From: Chrysemys picta bellii
Lineage: Eukaryota; Chordata; Testudines; Emydidae
Direction of reading: 5' to 3'
Assembly: GCF_011386835.1 (NCBI RefSeq)
Contig: NC_088791.1
Location: forward strand, 55,261,498 to 55,325,497
Length of the DNA: 64,000 nucleotides
Shown: positions 33,628 through 45,372 of the stretch, piece after piece
Layout: each line of letters starts with the position of its first letter
Position numbering within the stretch: position 1 is the stretch's first letter
Position numbers and translations under genes: made by a program
Notes under the pieces: generated by a model
The model's input: the letters and a program-made list of their open reading frames with translations, nothing else
Database searches by the model: none
Told to the model about the DNA's origin: nothing

Positions 33628-33937
33628 TACCCCCTATGACTTCACTGCAATCAGAGGTGTGACTGCAGCACATGCAGACAAACTTGAGCGAGGGTACAAC
33701 CCTGACCGAGACAGCTCATGCTGCTGCAGCTTCACTGCTATTGCTATCTGAGCTAGCTAGATTAAAGCTAGCTCAGGTGTGCCTACACATGCTGCAGTCA
33801 CATCTCTGATTGATTGCAGACATATTCTAAATAAATATTTCTCAACGATTGGTCCGTGGACCAGTGCCAGTCCCTGAGATCTCCCTAACACAGTATAGTA
33901 AGCCAGTCCCTGGTATCAAAGAGGTTGAGATACACTA
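33628..33937. mobile_element. Foldback MITE plus small hAT-like piece
   Basis: Left arm ACTGCAATCAGAGGTGTGACTG answers the inverted CAGTCACATCTCTGATTGATTGCAG near 33802-33823. The inner words AGCTAGCTAGATTAAAGCTAGC are themselves palindromic. From about 33835, TTTCTCAACGATTGGTCCGTGG and AGAGGTTGAGATACACTA look like the ends of a CAGTGTTTCTCAAC-type hAT MITE. TAAG on both sides may be the duplication of the outer insertion. Confidence 0.5.
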
Positions 33938-33967
33938 CCCTAAGTGACTTACCCAAGGTTACACAGA

Positions 33968-34215
33968 AAGGGTATGTCTATACTGCAATCACACTGTGTG
34001 ACTGCAGCTTGAGTAAACATACCCAAACTAGCTTTAATCTAGTCAGATCAGCTAATCTAGCTGCAGGACAGTGCAGGCTTCAGCCCAGATTGGCCTCACG
34101 AGTAATTACCCAGGATTCTGAGTGTGCTTGTACAGATTCACTGCTCTGGGACTGGAGCTAGTTAGATTAAAGCTAGCTGGGATCTGTGCACTAAAACTGT
34201 GGTCCCCCCTTTGAT
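33968..34215. mobile_element. Second foldback MITE in the MIR
   Basis: GGGTATGTCTATACTGCAAT opens it. ACTAGCTTTAATCTAGTCAG is answered by GTTAGATTAAAGCTAGCTGG on the right. The right end is less clear. It shares GTGACTGCAGC with the element at 33628, so the two are related. Confidence 0.5.
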
Positions 34216-34345
34216 TACAGAAGAGACATGCATAGAATAGAATAGAGTACAGAATAAACATACCTGAAGTCTGTGGTGAAGCAGGGGATGGAACCCCTTC
34301 CTCCTATGTCCCCAGCAAGCACCTTTACCACAGAACCAAGCTAAA

Positions 34346-35600
34346 TGCAGACAGAATACACACTTGCAGAACTATTTCTGATGAAATCAGGAAAAACAGG
34401 AAGCTAGAGCATCTGTCTGAAACAGGAAATCATGAAACAGCAGCTCACCCAGCATCCTGAAGAAAGTTTAACATTTTTGGAAGGAAAGAAACATTTTTCA
34501 AGTAATCTATGAAGGCGTTCCTTCCTGGAATGGCAGGAGCCAGATATATACCATGGAGCCCAAGAACAAATTTGATGATACAACTGATGATGGAATTTCA
34601 ATGATTCACAGTTTTTGATTTGCCTGCTTCACTAGAAATTAAGACATTTTTAATAATATTTGAAATGCAAAACCTCCAGACACATTTTTGGCAAGTCAAG
34701 TGGCTTCCTGAGATCCACAAATTATTTTAAAATTAAACAAGGTATTTTTCATTATACTAAGGTTTCAAATAGATATAAAATATAATTCAGATGTGGCCAT
34801 AAAATAAAAGGAAAATTATTCCACTCTTAAAACCTAGTTGTCTTCCAGCATCACCCACAATGGCTTGGTCCTTTCTATACATAAAAAACCCACAATCTTT
34901 TCTCTGAAGAGCTTTGCAATATGAGATTTATGGTAGGCTGAAGTATTACTTAGAAAAGCGTAACCATAGCTAGGTTGGTAAACTAGCTTCTCTCCTGTGA
35001 GGTACTGAGTACTTACTGTGAGGTGCTGTATAACCTCAGCTTCCTTTGTCTTCATATTTGCTCCTCTCAGGTACTTTAGAGGATGTTGAAGGCACTGGTA
35101 CTTTGCAGGATTGGACCCATTAGATGTGAAAAAGCCTCGCTCTGTTTAAAGAATTTTGATACTTTTCTCTGTCTAATCTGAGCACATTTTATAGCCTTAG
35201 CATTCCTTATTGAATAAGCATGAACATTTTTTCATTAGTCTTCCCTTTATGACATACTGTACCTGGCAAACAAGCAAAAAACATTAATTTTCCCTGTACT
35301 TAACAAATATTCAGTAGTGATATGAAGCAGCAGGGGAGATGCAAAAGGAATAATAATTCCATTAAATGAAAAGCCTAGATAAAACCAGTTCATTTATGCC
35401 AAGGAAGGTGAAGTAATATGCATATATATGATAAAAATAAACTGATGAAATTTCTAATACCGATCTGAAGATTACAGCCAATTTGTTATTTATATGAAAA
35501 TGACTCTGGGAAAAATGCTGCATCTGAGGCAGTTTCACCCAAAGTTTATATTTATTTCCTTTCTCCTATTGCATTTATGTTATGGTGACTTCCTAGCAGT
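34346..35600. other. Intergenic, no gene seen
   Basis: AT-rich, with no recognised repeat or coding motif. Confidence 0.55.
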
Positions 35601-35616
35601 GTCTACAGAGAGAGGA

Positions 35617-36197
35617 AAGTATAACTGAGGCCTGGCCCAACATGAATAATTAACACATAGAGGGAGGCCTTATTTTTTGGAAGATAGAATTAGGAAGGTA
35701 AATGAATCAGCAGGTTGAAAACAGGATGTTTGTGCTAAATAAGTTAAGTAAATAGGTCAGGAGTCTAAAGACAGAATGTCTAAGCCAACTAAGATAAGAG
35801 GGAGAACACCCAGAGAACTGTTTACTATGAACTAGATAATAAGGGACAAAATAAATTAGGAAAGTAGAGATGAGGTAAAGAGAAGGTTTAAACATGGACA
35901 GTGCGCGGACAGCGCATGCTGCACAGGGGTTGGTTCCTGCAAAGTAACCCAGCCAATCCAAAAATGCGTGATGCAATGTATAGTAAATGCAATGAGATGT
36001 GTAATGTATATAATGGGAGAATGTTTCTGTGTGCCTTTGGAGCTGTGATGTACCCTGAAGCCATCCCCTCTGCGTTTGAGTCTGATAAACTCAGCATAGC
36101 ACTGCAGTATGCCAAATAAAGATCCCCTGAGTGATGAAGGCTGGAGTCAAATTGAGTTCTTGGGAAACTGAGTGGGAAGAGATCTTGGAGGGAATCC
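35617..36197 (+). mobile_element. Possible solo LTR
   Basis: TATATAA at 36007-36013 is followed about 100 bp later by AATAAA at 36115-36120, with GAGTCTGATAAACTCAGC between. That is the spacing of an LTR R region, and a U5-like stretch follows to about AATCCCAACA (36197). A start at TGAGGCCTGG (about 35622) is a guess. No target duplication or primer-binding site was found. Confidence 0.4.
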
Positions 36198-36199
36198 CA

Positions 36200-37430
36200 A
36201 CAGTGAGGGGTAGAGACTGAAGGATCCCCTTGTGCCCTGGTTGTAATATACAAATGACTTACTCATCAATCTAGTTTATTCTACATCTTTAGTGATGATG
36301 TTGCTGCATCATTTTTAAAATATTATAATTGAGGCTAATTTTACCACCCTTGCTCATATTGAGAAGTACCTCCTGAGTAGCCCCATTGGGCTAGACGGTG
36401 AACCACTTTCTCAAGCATTCACGCTAGCAGTCCCATGTCACTACTCACATGAGTAACTGCTCCTCAATGTCAGGGTGGTAGAAGTGGACCTCAATTGAAC
36501 CAGAGCTGCTAATTTTTCAAATCTGAGTGTCCCTGTCATATATTTGATTAGTTTTGACATAACAGAACAGTGTGGTCCACACAAAAAATGAACCACTGTC
36601 TCTGTAGTTTATGTATCTATTTTAAAGGAAGACTGGCATATTATAGAAAACTTGTAAGAAGAGACTGTATATACTGAAAGCAGAGTACATACTGTAGCAT
36701 GTCATTTCTGTATTCCTTTTGCTGTTGAAAATTTGCCATTTTGCACGATTTTCCCCATAGAAGATTACATTTTTAGGACTCAAAACAACATCAACTATTC
36801 AGCTCATCAATGTTCATCTGCTAGATTAGTAGGAAATTGGCTACTAATACATATTAGGTTGAATTTCAGCCAAAATTCTGGCATTTGGTTTTGGCTAAAA
36901 AATGTTTCAAATACCTGTCTGATGCCAAATAGGTAGGATGAGGAGCAGCTCTCTCCCCATGGTACCAGCTGGCTTGGCTCCACCTCTCCCGTCTTCCTCA
37001 TAGCTAGTTCATGTCAGACTTTCCCACAGCTGTTACCCACGCACACTACCCTCCTTTCATATCCTCTCAGTGGCATTCCTCTATCACCACTTTTCACTGG
37101 TATCTCCAATCCTAGAATGGTGTTCAGGAAGCCTGGGAGACTGCAGGTTTGAGATGAGCCTGTAGTCTTTAAGGAGACTAGTTGTCTTGCTCACTTTTGC
37201 AATCTATATTTTTAAAACTATTATTTTGTCACTATCAATACATTAAGTTGCAAAGAAAAAGATATGGAAGATCATCATTGAGTCTTACTTATGATATAGA
37301 TTGTTCATATAGTGCAGTGATAGGTGGCAAAACAGCACCTTTAATGCTAAGCTAATGCTATAAACCAGGGGTAAAAAACACCCAGCCAGTGGGCTAGATC
37401 TAGTCTGGCATTTATGTCATCTGCATCACA
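36200..37430. other. Intergenic, no gene seen
   Basis: No repeat ends or coding motifs recognised. Confidence 0.55.
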
Positions 37431-37439
37431 TTTTCAGAT

Positions 37440-37640
37440 TCTGTTGTTGGCACCTATTTCACCTACTTGTCGAGCTGATGTGATAGCTACGAGAAAGGCC
37501 ATTTTCATGGATAGGTTTATATATACACAGGTGGCTCAAATGGAGAGTTGATGAAGCAGTGTAGAACAAAGCTAAGGTCCCAAGGTGGAGTTGGATCTTG
37601 AACCTCAGGGGTATAAATTTTGGAGGACCTTAAGAAATCA
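37440..37640 (-). pseudogene. DIRS tyrosine recombinase fragment
   Basis: The minus-strand translation contains PPWDLSFVLHCFINSPFEPP, a DIRS recombinase block. It then gives MAFLVAITSARQVGEIGA, which holds the SAR.VGE motif with the first catalytic Arg. One or more stops lie between the blocks. The later catalytic His-x-x-Arg and Tyr are absent because the element ends here. The intact enzyme would integrate circular cDNA without target duplication. Confidence 0.65.
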
Positions 37641-38258
37641 TTTTATAATCAGGTGAGTAAAAACCAAATGGTCTTCTGTTTTTCAGGGGAAGGCAGTGAT
37701 GGCAGCCAAGTGTACATGAATAGAGCTTGAAGAGAATCCAGATTTCTTGAGTTTGAGCATGTAGTACAGAATGAGTGGCAAAGGAGTGTGGAGCTCTGAA
37801 ATATGTTTGGTATTGCACCAGGTCTGGAATCTTTTCCATTTGTGTCAGTAAGTCTGATGGGTGGTTGAATGTCTACTATTTAAAAGAATTTCTTTTGCCT
37901 CCATAGAGCAGGTCACCTCAGGAGCCTGGAACCACGAAGGAACCAAGCCTTCAGATGGAGAATCTCCAAGTTGGGGTGGAGAATTGTGCTGGCATACTGA
38001 GAGATGAGGTGTGGCTCCAGGTGAAGGGTTATTGGAAGACAGACTACCATGCACAAGAGATTAAGGGTATCATATGTGTCAGGGCCAGGTCAGAGCTATC
38101 AGAATGACTCTGTCCTGTTCTACTTGTATTTGTGAAGTACTCTGAAAAGACGGGGAAAGGGTGGAAAGGCATATAGGAGAGGTGTATTTCATACAATAAG
38201 GAAGGCATCTCCAAAGGATTGGTGGCTGAGGCCCTCCCTTGTGCAGAAACAGGGATTT

Positions 38259-39296
38259 TCAGGGGTGGCTAATAGGTCTATTCTTGGGAACCCCATTGGT
38301 TGAAAATTCCTGAAGCGTTATCATGTCTATCTCCCACTCATGATCTTGTAAAAACTTCCTGCTCAGGGATTCTGCTGTGGTGTTTTGGTGGCCAGATAGG
38401 TATGTGGCAGTGATATGGACACCGTTTCGGACGCACCAGTTCCACAATTTTATGGCCTTGGCCTGCCTCCCCCTTTGCCGGTTGATATAAAGCATGCAGG
38501 CAACATTGTCTGTCATTATTCTGATGCTTGTGTTCTTGATTAATGGAAGAAAATGGAGGCAGGTATTGCAGACTGCACATAGCTCTAGAAGACTGATGAA
38601 TAGATTCTAAAGGAGACATGTGCCCTGTATTGTGTGGTTCTGTAAATGTGCTCCCCAATCAGGGACGGAGGTATCAGACATCTGGAACAAGGACAGAGGA
38701 GGTGGGAAAAAGAGGATTCTGCTACAAACATTCAGGGACTTTGTCCACCATTCTAATGGGACTTTGATCTTGAGTGGTACAGATAGCGATTTATTCAGGT
38801 TGTGTCTATGTAGCAAGTAGACCATTTGAAGCCTGCGCAGCAAGCAGCGCATATGCAATCTGGCATGTTTCATTACGAATGTAGTTGCTGCCATATGACC
38901 AAACAATTGCATGCAAGTTCTGGTGGAGGTCTGTGGACTGGTTTGAACCTTGGAAATAAAGCTGACAATTGTGTTGAATCTGTGATTTGGAAGGAAGACT
39001 TTGGCCTCTATTGTGTCCAACTGTGCTCCGATAAATTCAAGTTGTTGTACTGGCATCAGTATTGATTTTCGCATGTTTATTTTGAGACTTAGGCTGGAGA
39101 AGAGATTCGCTGTCCCTTCTATAGCCTCAAACTTGTTGTGTTGAGATGGGGCCTTTATTAGGCAATTGTTGAGCTGTGGAAATATCATGACTCCTTGTTT
39201 GTGATGGTGCGCTGCCACAACTGCTAAGGCTTTGGAAAAAACTCTTGGTGCTATGGAGAGGCCAAAGGGTAGTATCTTGTATTGATAATGGTCCAA
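38259..39296 (-). pseudogene. DIRS reverse transcriptase/RNase H fragment
   Basis: The first open part (38607-39296) has YQYKILPFGLSIAPRVFSKA, the DIRS RT block before the catalytic loop. The YLDD-equivalent is altered: the IYPYLDDWL-type motif reads IFPQLNNCL here, so the catalytic aspartates are gone. A connection domain with WWTKSLN follows. After a frame change, 38259-38516 gives MTDNVACMLYINRQRG and LSGHQNTTAESLSR, the RNase H D-N-x-x and H...D/E region. Loss of the catalytic Asp pair and the frameshift make it inactive. Confidence 0.82.
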
Positions 39297-39380
39297 CCCC
39301 AGGCAAATTTGAGAAGAGGTCTAGCCTCTTGTGGCCAAAGAGGTCTAGCCTTTTCCATTCTTTTTATTGTAGGGGGTTGT

Positions 39381-40797
39381 CTAAGAGTGATGTTGTCTCC
39401 CTTTCTCATTCACTGCATTAACTATGAGGGAATTTGGGGTAAGGTGGGACAATAAAAACTCCATGACTTTTGTAGCAACATAGTATTTTTTGTCCCCCTG
39501 CTTGATGGTTGGTGGTATGGACACAGGAGCCCGCCGAATCACCTTAGCTGGATCCAATAAGTTGATTGGAAGCCCGATTATTGCCAGTGCGGAGGCCTGC
39601 AAGATGTCTAACAACTTATGTTGTTGCTCACAGACTTCCTCTAGTGGGATCTGAAGTGTGTCCACTATTCTTCAAAAGAGTTCTTGAAAATGCCTGAATT
39701 CATCTGCAGCCATATGAGGTGGTGGCATAATTTACTTGTCTGGAGAGGATGAGATGTTGGCTGGCGGTGCGCCTTCTTCCTCTAGTCCCTCCTCTTGTTC
39801 CTCCAGAGGCTCCATCTCTGGCTCTGGGGGCCTGGAGACTGAGGAAGATGGAGAACAGCTACGTAGGGCCTTCCTATCAGTGGGTGGTTTAGGAAAGGGT
39901 TGCCTATATTCTGGCCATGGGTCCCAATAAGGCTGTTGTGGGGGGGATAGGCATACTAGGTGGCATCTATGGGTTCCCATACCTGGGACCTGCTTCAGTT
40001 ATGGATTTGTATGGGATTCGTTTTGAGCCATGCTGTGGTACCATGGAAAGGTGCACAGTGCAGTGGAATATCATTGTCCTTCTCTTCTTCTTCCCCACCG
40101 GAGAAGGGGGGGCAGTTCAAGGAGATGAGGGAGAGTGACAGCTTCTGTGGTGCCAGCGGATTTGCTGGTGCTGAGAGTTTCTCCCGTGCCAATGGCTTTG
40201 TTGGTGTCGAGGCACTCAGAGCCATATGTTTCAGTAAAGAAGACGGAGCCGACTTGGAGGTTTTTACCTTTGTTGCTCTTGTGGCGGAACCCCTTTATGT
40301 AGTCCTGCCCTCTTAGGGTCTTTGGACCTATCAATAGCGCTAATTCCGGAGGTACTTGGGAAGACAGAAGAGCCAAGTCTCAGTGAAGAAGATTTGGAAG
40401 CCACCAGTCTTGCTGGGGATGGTCTTTTTTAGGGTGGCTCCTTGGAGGGTGAACTTGGGGCATGCTTCTTTTCATCTGGACGAGAGACAGAAGACTTTCT
40501 CTTTGCAGTGCTCATGGAGTGGGGGGCGTTAGTTGACAATACTGAGGGAGAGCATAGCGGCAGAGGAGAGGTCTCAGGACCAGGATCTGAGGTGGGTCAT
40601 AAGGTGGTCTCCATCATGATCAACCTTTGTTTGAGGTCCTGGGCTTTTCTGGCCGGTGCTTTCAAGTTAAGGCAATGGGAGCACTGCTGTGGTATGTGCC
40701 CGTCTCCCAGGTACCAAATGCACTGGGAGTGCTTATTGCTCATGGGAATGGCCTCACAGCAAGAGAGGCACCTCTTAAACCTAAGGGATCCAGGCAT
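39381..40797 (-). pseudogene. DIRS gag remnants
   Basis: Three open pieces lie on the minus strand. 40597-40797 contains a Cys/His cluster (CLSCCEAIP, then C.....GDGHIPQQCSHC), the zinc-binding block of DIRS Gag. 39732-39980 is Pro- and Glu-rich. 39381-39665 contains IPLEEVCEQQHKLLDIL, LLDPAKVIRRAPVSIPP and DKKYYVATKVMEFLLSH, the conserved C-terminal Gag block of vertebrate DIRS elements. They are separated by stops and frame changes. Gag would package the element RNA. Confidence 0.75.
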
Positions 40798-40830
40798 AGC
40801 CCCGTATGGGGAGAACTTCCCTATAGGGAA

Positions 40831-41020
40831 GCAACAGAGGGTCCTGTGGCACCTTTAAGCCTAACAGAAGTATTGGAGCATAAGCTTTCGTGGGTGAATG
40901 CCCACTTCATCAGACGCCTTGCGAAAGCTTATGCTCCAATACTTCTGTTAGTCTTAAAGGTGCCACAGGACCCTCTGTTGCTTTTTACAGATTCAGACTA
41001 ACACGGCTACCCCTCTGTTA
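40831..41020 (-). mobile_element. Penelope-like inverted copy with 11-bp target duplication
   Basis: Head-to-head units: GCAACAGAGGGTCCTGTGGC at the left is the inverse of GCCACAGGACCCTCTGTTGC at the right. The right edge continues with CAGATTCAGACTAACACGGC. CCTATAGGGAA is duplicated at 40820-40830 and 41021-41031. It lies inside DIRS sequence and is therefore younger. The left unit holds an intact hammerhead-like core; the right unit retains only GCGAAAGCTTATGCTCC. Confidence 0.75.
40876..40913 (-). ncRNA. Hammerhead-ribozyme-like motif, canonical core
   Basis: On the minus strand: CTGATGA, helix II GTGGG-CATTCA-CCCAC, GAAA, helix III GC-TTAT-GC, then UC at the cleavage position. All catalytic core bases of a hammerhead are present, with a very short helix III as in Penelope-like hammerheads. 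One extra A separates the core from helix II, and I see no strong helix I from the immediate flanks. A dimer or another partner strand might be needed. Activity is not shown. Confidence 0.6.
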
Positions 41021-41479
41021 CCTATAGGGAAGGACTCTGGAATCTATACTAGGTGAAATAACGGGGAGAAAAGAATGGAAAGAAAATATTTGGGGGGGGG
41101 GGCAATAAAAGAAGGAGAAAACAGCTAATAACTATCAATAAACTGAAACCTATAACATCTACAGGCACTATGACTAATGAAACTCTAGCTCTGTTGAGTT
41201 TCCTTCCCAGACCGAGAGCAGTTGAGAAGGAACTGAGGATGATTGGACTGCACAGCGCTATATAGACACTGCTTGAGGCATGAGACAGGGAGGAGCACAT
41301 ATGCAGCCCAACAGACACTGGTAGTGAAGATCTCTGATCCCAGAGACATGGACGCCAGTAGATCTAAAATGGAGCAACCACGGGGGCACCACTTGAAGAA
41401 GAACTTCTCATTTTTTTTACTGTGGGATGTTTTGTCTGAGTAAATCATGAAGAATCGCTCCCTGCTTCTTAACACAAAA

Positions 41480-44400
41480 ATTTAGTTTCTGCACCCACCA
41501 TTCTGTAGACCTCCACTCTAAATTAGGATGACAAGTTAAAATGTTTTTCCAGAATCTGGCAAGGATGCTAATGATCAGTGAATACACCCAGTTGTTCTCA
41601 TGCTTTATAGGCTCATGGAGGTTATCTTATTTCCAGTTTCAATATCAGAGTGACAGTGCTTGTTTCTTCTGGTGTGTATAGATATATTTGATAAGGCTTT
41701 ATTTTGCTTCCTTAGTGTTGGGGATTTTTAAATCATTGTATCATTAGGAAATCATTAATAAAACATTTCAGTTCCCAAAAATATGTTTTAAGACCCTATG
41801 AAAAACAGGGCCCAATCTTGTACCACTTATACCAGAGGAAAAATTCCCACTGATTTCAATAGAAGCAGAATTGGACCAATACACAGCGGATAAAATTTTC
41901 CCTCTTGAAGAAATAGGCATAACAAAAGAATACAAGACACTGTTTTTTAAAAAAAATTCTCTCTAGCTGAGGTAACAAGAGGAGAATCTGCACTGAAACC
42001 TGAAAAATTGTCGTATCTGTGGCTAAGGCGTAGGAGTTGTCATTTATTTCTAGAGGGTGGTTTGTGTTTGTTTTCTAATTTAATATTTTTAATTGCTTTA
42101 TTCTTTGTCATTAATTTCTCCTACCTCGTGTTTTGCATATTCTAACTTGAACAGACTCTCTAGATCGGTTCAGCGATCACATGACAGAACTTGTGTTCTC
42201 CTGTCTCAGTTCCTCAGAAGTAAAGTTGCCTCCTGCTGCGTTTTGCAAATGGCTTGCTAAATGGAAGGATTTGGGTTCAGAACCCTGCCAGGCTCTTTAT
42301 ATGCTGATACCTGAAGTTGCCAAGGCTGATCTCCTTGGAGGCTGTACAACTATCTGCCCACTCTATCTTCAAATGGGCAGGAGTTACATTAAATAGGCAG
42401 GGGTTCCCTCTGGATTGTGCTTGCCAGCTGTCCAAAAATGTTCCACTTGGACTACTTTGCTAACTTACAGCACTGAACAAGAAATGGGAATAGATGGGGG
42501 TGACCCATAGCAAGGGCAATTTACCCTTTCATTCAAGAATGGAAAAGACAAAATGCAGAACGCAGCATGATGCATATTTACAATCCTAGAATATATAATT
42601 TGTCAAAATCATGTTCTTTTTAATACCTTATTAGGCTCCTTTGCCAGCCTTAGGCACCAGTTGTTCTTATGGTAATTAAGGCCTCCTGGTGTCAGGGTAC
42701 CTTCTTCTTTTCAACAATATCACTCTTCATTTTGAATTGCAGACTGCAGAAAGTAACCTGATTCCCAAGGCAGTTGTTTTTACAATATTTCCCTATCAAC
42801 TTTGGAAAGAATAGTGTGAAATACTGTGAGTGCTGTACTTTTATTTCTAATATTGTCTATGGCTACCCTATATCCATGTATATGAATGATTTCCAATAAC
42901 CCAGCAAATAAGTTATAGATAGCATAAATAATTTAGGATGGGTTTGTAGAGAGGGGTGAAGAAAAAGATTAGAAAGAGCCCAAAGAAATGCAAAACCAAT
43001 CTGGTTAAATTTACTGCATTAAAACAAAGATGCAGGTGTGATTTTTACATGCACATGAGGATTTGAATCTACTGATCTTTGCTACTCACTTTGATGATAT
43101 AAAAAAACATGAAACCATTATCTCAAGTAAATATGTGACCTGATGGCAGGATCCAGTTGGTAAGCTGGGGAATCCAGGCTGTATTTCTGATACTGAGAGG
43201 AGATGTAGGGAGATATTGTATTAAATAAAACCATGGCATAAAGAACATTAATACAAATTTTTCACCTCTCGATATTTTACTATGCAGGCTATGTCTGTGA
43301 CATCCTCCTTTTTGTGCATGGACTTCTTGTAATATTTAGATTTTCATTTTTCCTTGTGCTCATGTTAAAATTCATATCACATCATAGGTTGCCTCTATTG
43401 AAAACCTGTGATATGCTTTATCTGATATGTTACTGTGCACAGTTTTGGTAGCACTTAACTCACCTCCATTGATATTGTTGAAGTTTCATGCGAAGCCTTC
43501 ATACTGTTCTGTTTTTGTGTAATCCTTCCAGTAATGGAGCTAATTCAACAATATTCATACTGACAAGGAAAGACGCCTACTAAGGTAAAACTCAATTACC
43601 TTTTCTATTCCTTTTTTTCCATTGCTGTCTGTGCATAGTCTTTTATCTTTTTCACAATAAATAGGTAGCTTATTCAAATTTAATAGACACTACAGCCCTC
43701 CTCTTTTCCCTTCTCCCCCTGCACTTCCCAGACCATCTCAGGAGATGTTCACTCACCTCTGAATACTACCCTAGCAGTAGTACAAGTACAGGAAAAAATG
43801 TAGTAATTGCATGAAAGCTACAGTAAAGGCCTAATGAACATTATGTTTATGAAAAATGTAGCTCTGATTCCGAATTGCACTTCAGTAAATTATACAAATT
43901 AAATATTCATTACTTTGTACTTCATTAGTTCACATTTGGAACACTTTCTCTTCATTATAATAGCCTGGGGTAAAGGTTTTTTTTAATACACTTCATTCTG
44001 TTATTTTTCAGAAACTCTTTAGTTACAATGTTAGTGCAAAGTTGTATTTATTTCATAGCAGCCCATAACATTCATATTTTTAAGAGGCTGAATATTTTCT
44101 CCCAAAGAATAAAATGAATGTGCATTATTTGTTCAGCGAGTTCCTATTTCAATAGTCAACCAAACTAAATATTTAAACACTTGGCTCTAATTTTCAGTGG
44201 AAATTTGTTTATTGATCATATTCCCATTCAGAATGAATTGCTATTTCATTAGCATGGAGCCTGCCTGACCAACGATAAAGGCACAAAGGATGTGTTCTTA
44301 CTGTTTTGGTGTGATATTTCTTTGGCTTGTTAGTTGCCTTGTTGAGTGTGTAATACCCTGCACTCTTGGTGTCGGAGGTAGCTACTAATGCTCAGCACTC

Positions 44401-44570
44401 AGAAAAGCAGAAGGTATTATGGTGGTGTGACCTTAAGCACCTCTGTATCCACATACTACGTACTTACATACTACTGCAATGATGTTTGTCCAAAACATGC
44501 CTTGTAAGGTATCATTTGAAAACTAATCGCACACTGGTCATTAATATCTTTGTAAAAGCTGTATGTTAAC
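41480..44570. other. Intergenic, no gene seen
   Basis: Mostly AT-rich. 41811-41880 resembles the palindromic repeat at 24366. Otherwise I recognise nothing. Confidence 0.6.
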
Positions 44571-44582
44571 CTTATATGTGAA

Positions 44583-44798
44583 CAGGGTCGGCTCCAGGCA
44601 CCAGCCTGGCAAACAGGTGCTTGGGGCGGCCACTCCGGAAAGGGGCGGCAGGTCCAGCTATTCGGCGGCAATTTGGCGGACGGTCCCTGACTCCCGCTCG
44701 GAGCGAAGGACCTCCCGTCCAATTGCCGCTGCAGATTGCGGCTTTTTTTTTTTTTTTTTTGGCTGCTTGGGGCAGCCAAAACCCTGGAGCCGGCCCTG
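44583..44798. mobile_element. 216-bp hAT MITE with perfect 8-bp target duplication
   Basis: The ends CAGGGTCGGCTCCAGG and CCTGGAGCCGGCCCTG are inverted with one mismatch. The flank TATGTGAA occurs at 44575-44582 and 44799-44806. An internal T18 run precedes the right arm, and the inner words CTTGGGGC and GGGGCAGCC pair partly. Size, ends and duplication fit a non-autonomous hAT. It is inserted close to the 3' end of the CR1 that follows. Confidence 0.87.
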
Positions 44799-44814
44799 TA
44801 TGTGAAGTTATGGA

Positions 44815-45372
44815 TTCCCTAGGCAATTTTAGTCCAGTACTTAACCATCCTGACAATTAGGAAGTTTTTCCTAACGTCCAACCTAAATCTCCCTTGCTGC
44901 AATTTAAGTCCATTGCTTCTTGTCTTCTCCTCAGAGGTTATGAAGAACAATTCTTCTCCCTCCTCTTTGTAACAACACTTTATGTACTTGAAACCTTTTA
45001 AATCTTCTCTTTTCTAGACTAAACAAACCCAATTTTTTCAGTCGTCCCTCATAGGTCATGTTTCTAGACCTTTAATCATTTTTGTTGCTCTTCTCTGGAC
45101 TTTCTTCAATTTATCCACAGCTTTCCTGAAATGCGGTATCCAGAACTGGACACAATACTTCAGTGGAGGCCTAATCAGTGTGGAGTAGAGTGGAAGAATT
45201 ACTTCTCGTGTCTTGCTTACAACATTCCTGCTAATACATGCCAGAATGATGTTCCCTTTTTTTGCAACAGTGTTACTGTAGACTTAAGTTTAGCTTGTGG
45301 TCCAATATGACCCCCCAAATCCCTTTCCGCGGTACTCCTTCCTAGGCAGTCATTTCGCATTTTGTATGTGTG
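44815..45372 (-). mobile_element. CR1 LINE 3' part, minus strand (left half of split copy)
   Basis: Matches the 14229-15595 CR1 nearly phrase by phrase: GGAAGTTTTTCCTAACGTCC, CTTGCTGCAATTTAAG, GACCCCCCAAATCCCTTTCC, CCTAGGCAGTCATTTC. It stops at TATGTGTG (45372), where the Ty3-type LTR begins, and resumes at 53736. Confidence 0.88.

Larger units (their letters stand above)
33500..34345 (+). repeat. MIR-like SINE split by two foldback insertions
   Basis: CTATTATCCCCATTTTACAG, ATAAGTAACTGAGGCA and CACAGGTTAAG (33569-33627) form the MIR core. The next core words, GTGACTTACCCAAGGTTACACAG, appear only at 33943-33966. The 3' part (GGGGATGGAACCCC, CCCCAGCAAGCACC) is at 34285-34320. The gaps are filled by the elements at 33628-33937 and 33968-34215. 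Continuity across the gaps supports one old SINE later interrupted twice. Confidence 0.5.
37440..41450 (-). mobile_element. DIRS-type retrotransposon, decayed and truncated
   Basis: On the minus strand the order is: terminal-repeat-like leader (41050-41450, with CTATATAGCGCTG and CTCAGTTCCTTCTCAACTGC), gag remnants (39380-40800), RT/RNase H (38259-39296), then the start of a tyrosine recombinase (37440-37640). This order and the recombinase in place of a DDE integrase define DIRS. The 3' terminal repeat and most of the recombinase are missing. Many stops and frameshifts are present, and a Penelope-like copy interrupts the gag leader. Confidence 0.8.

Noticed and set aside
37440..41450. The minus-strand retroelement as a retrovirus or Ty3 element
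   Set aside because: It has DIRS-type RT blocks, a DIRS Gag and a tyrosine-recombinase motif, with no DDE integrase or LTR pair.
44741..44760. The T18 run as a Pol III terminator or retroposon tail
   Set aside because: It lies inside a hAT MITE with inverted ends and an 8-bp duplication, so it is internal element sequence.
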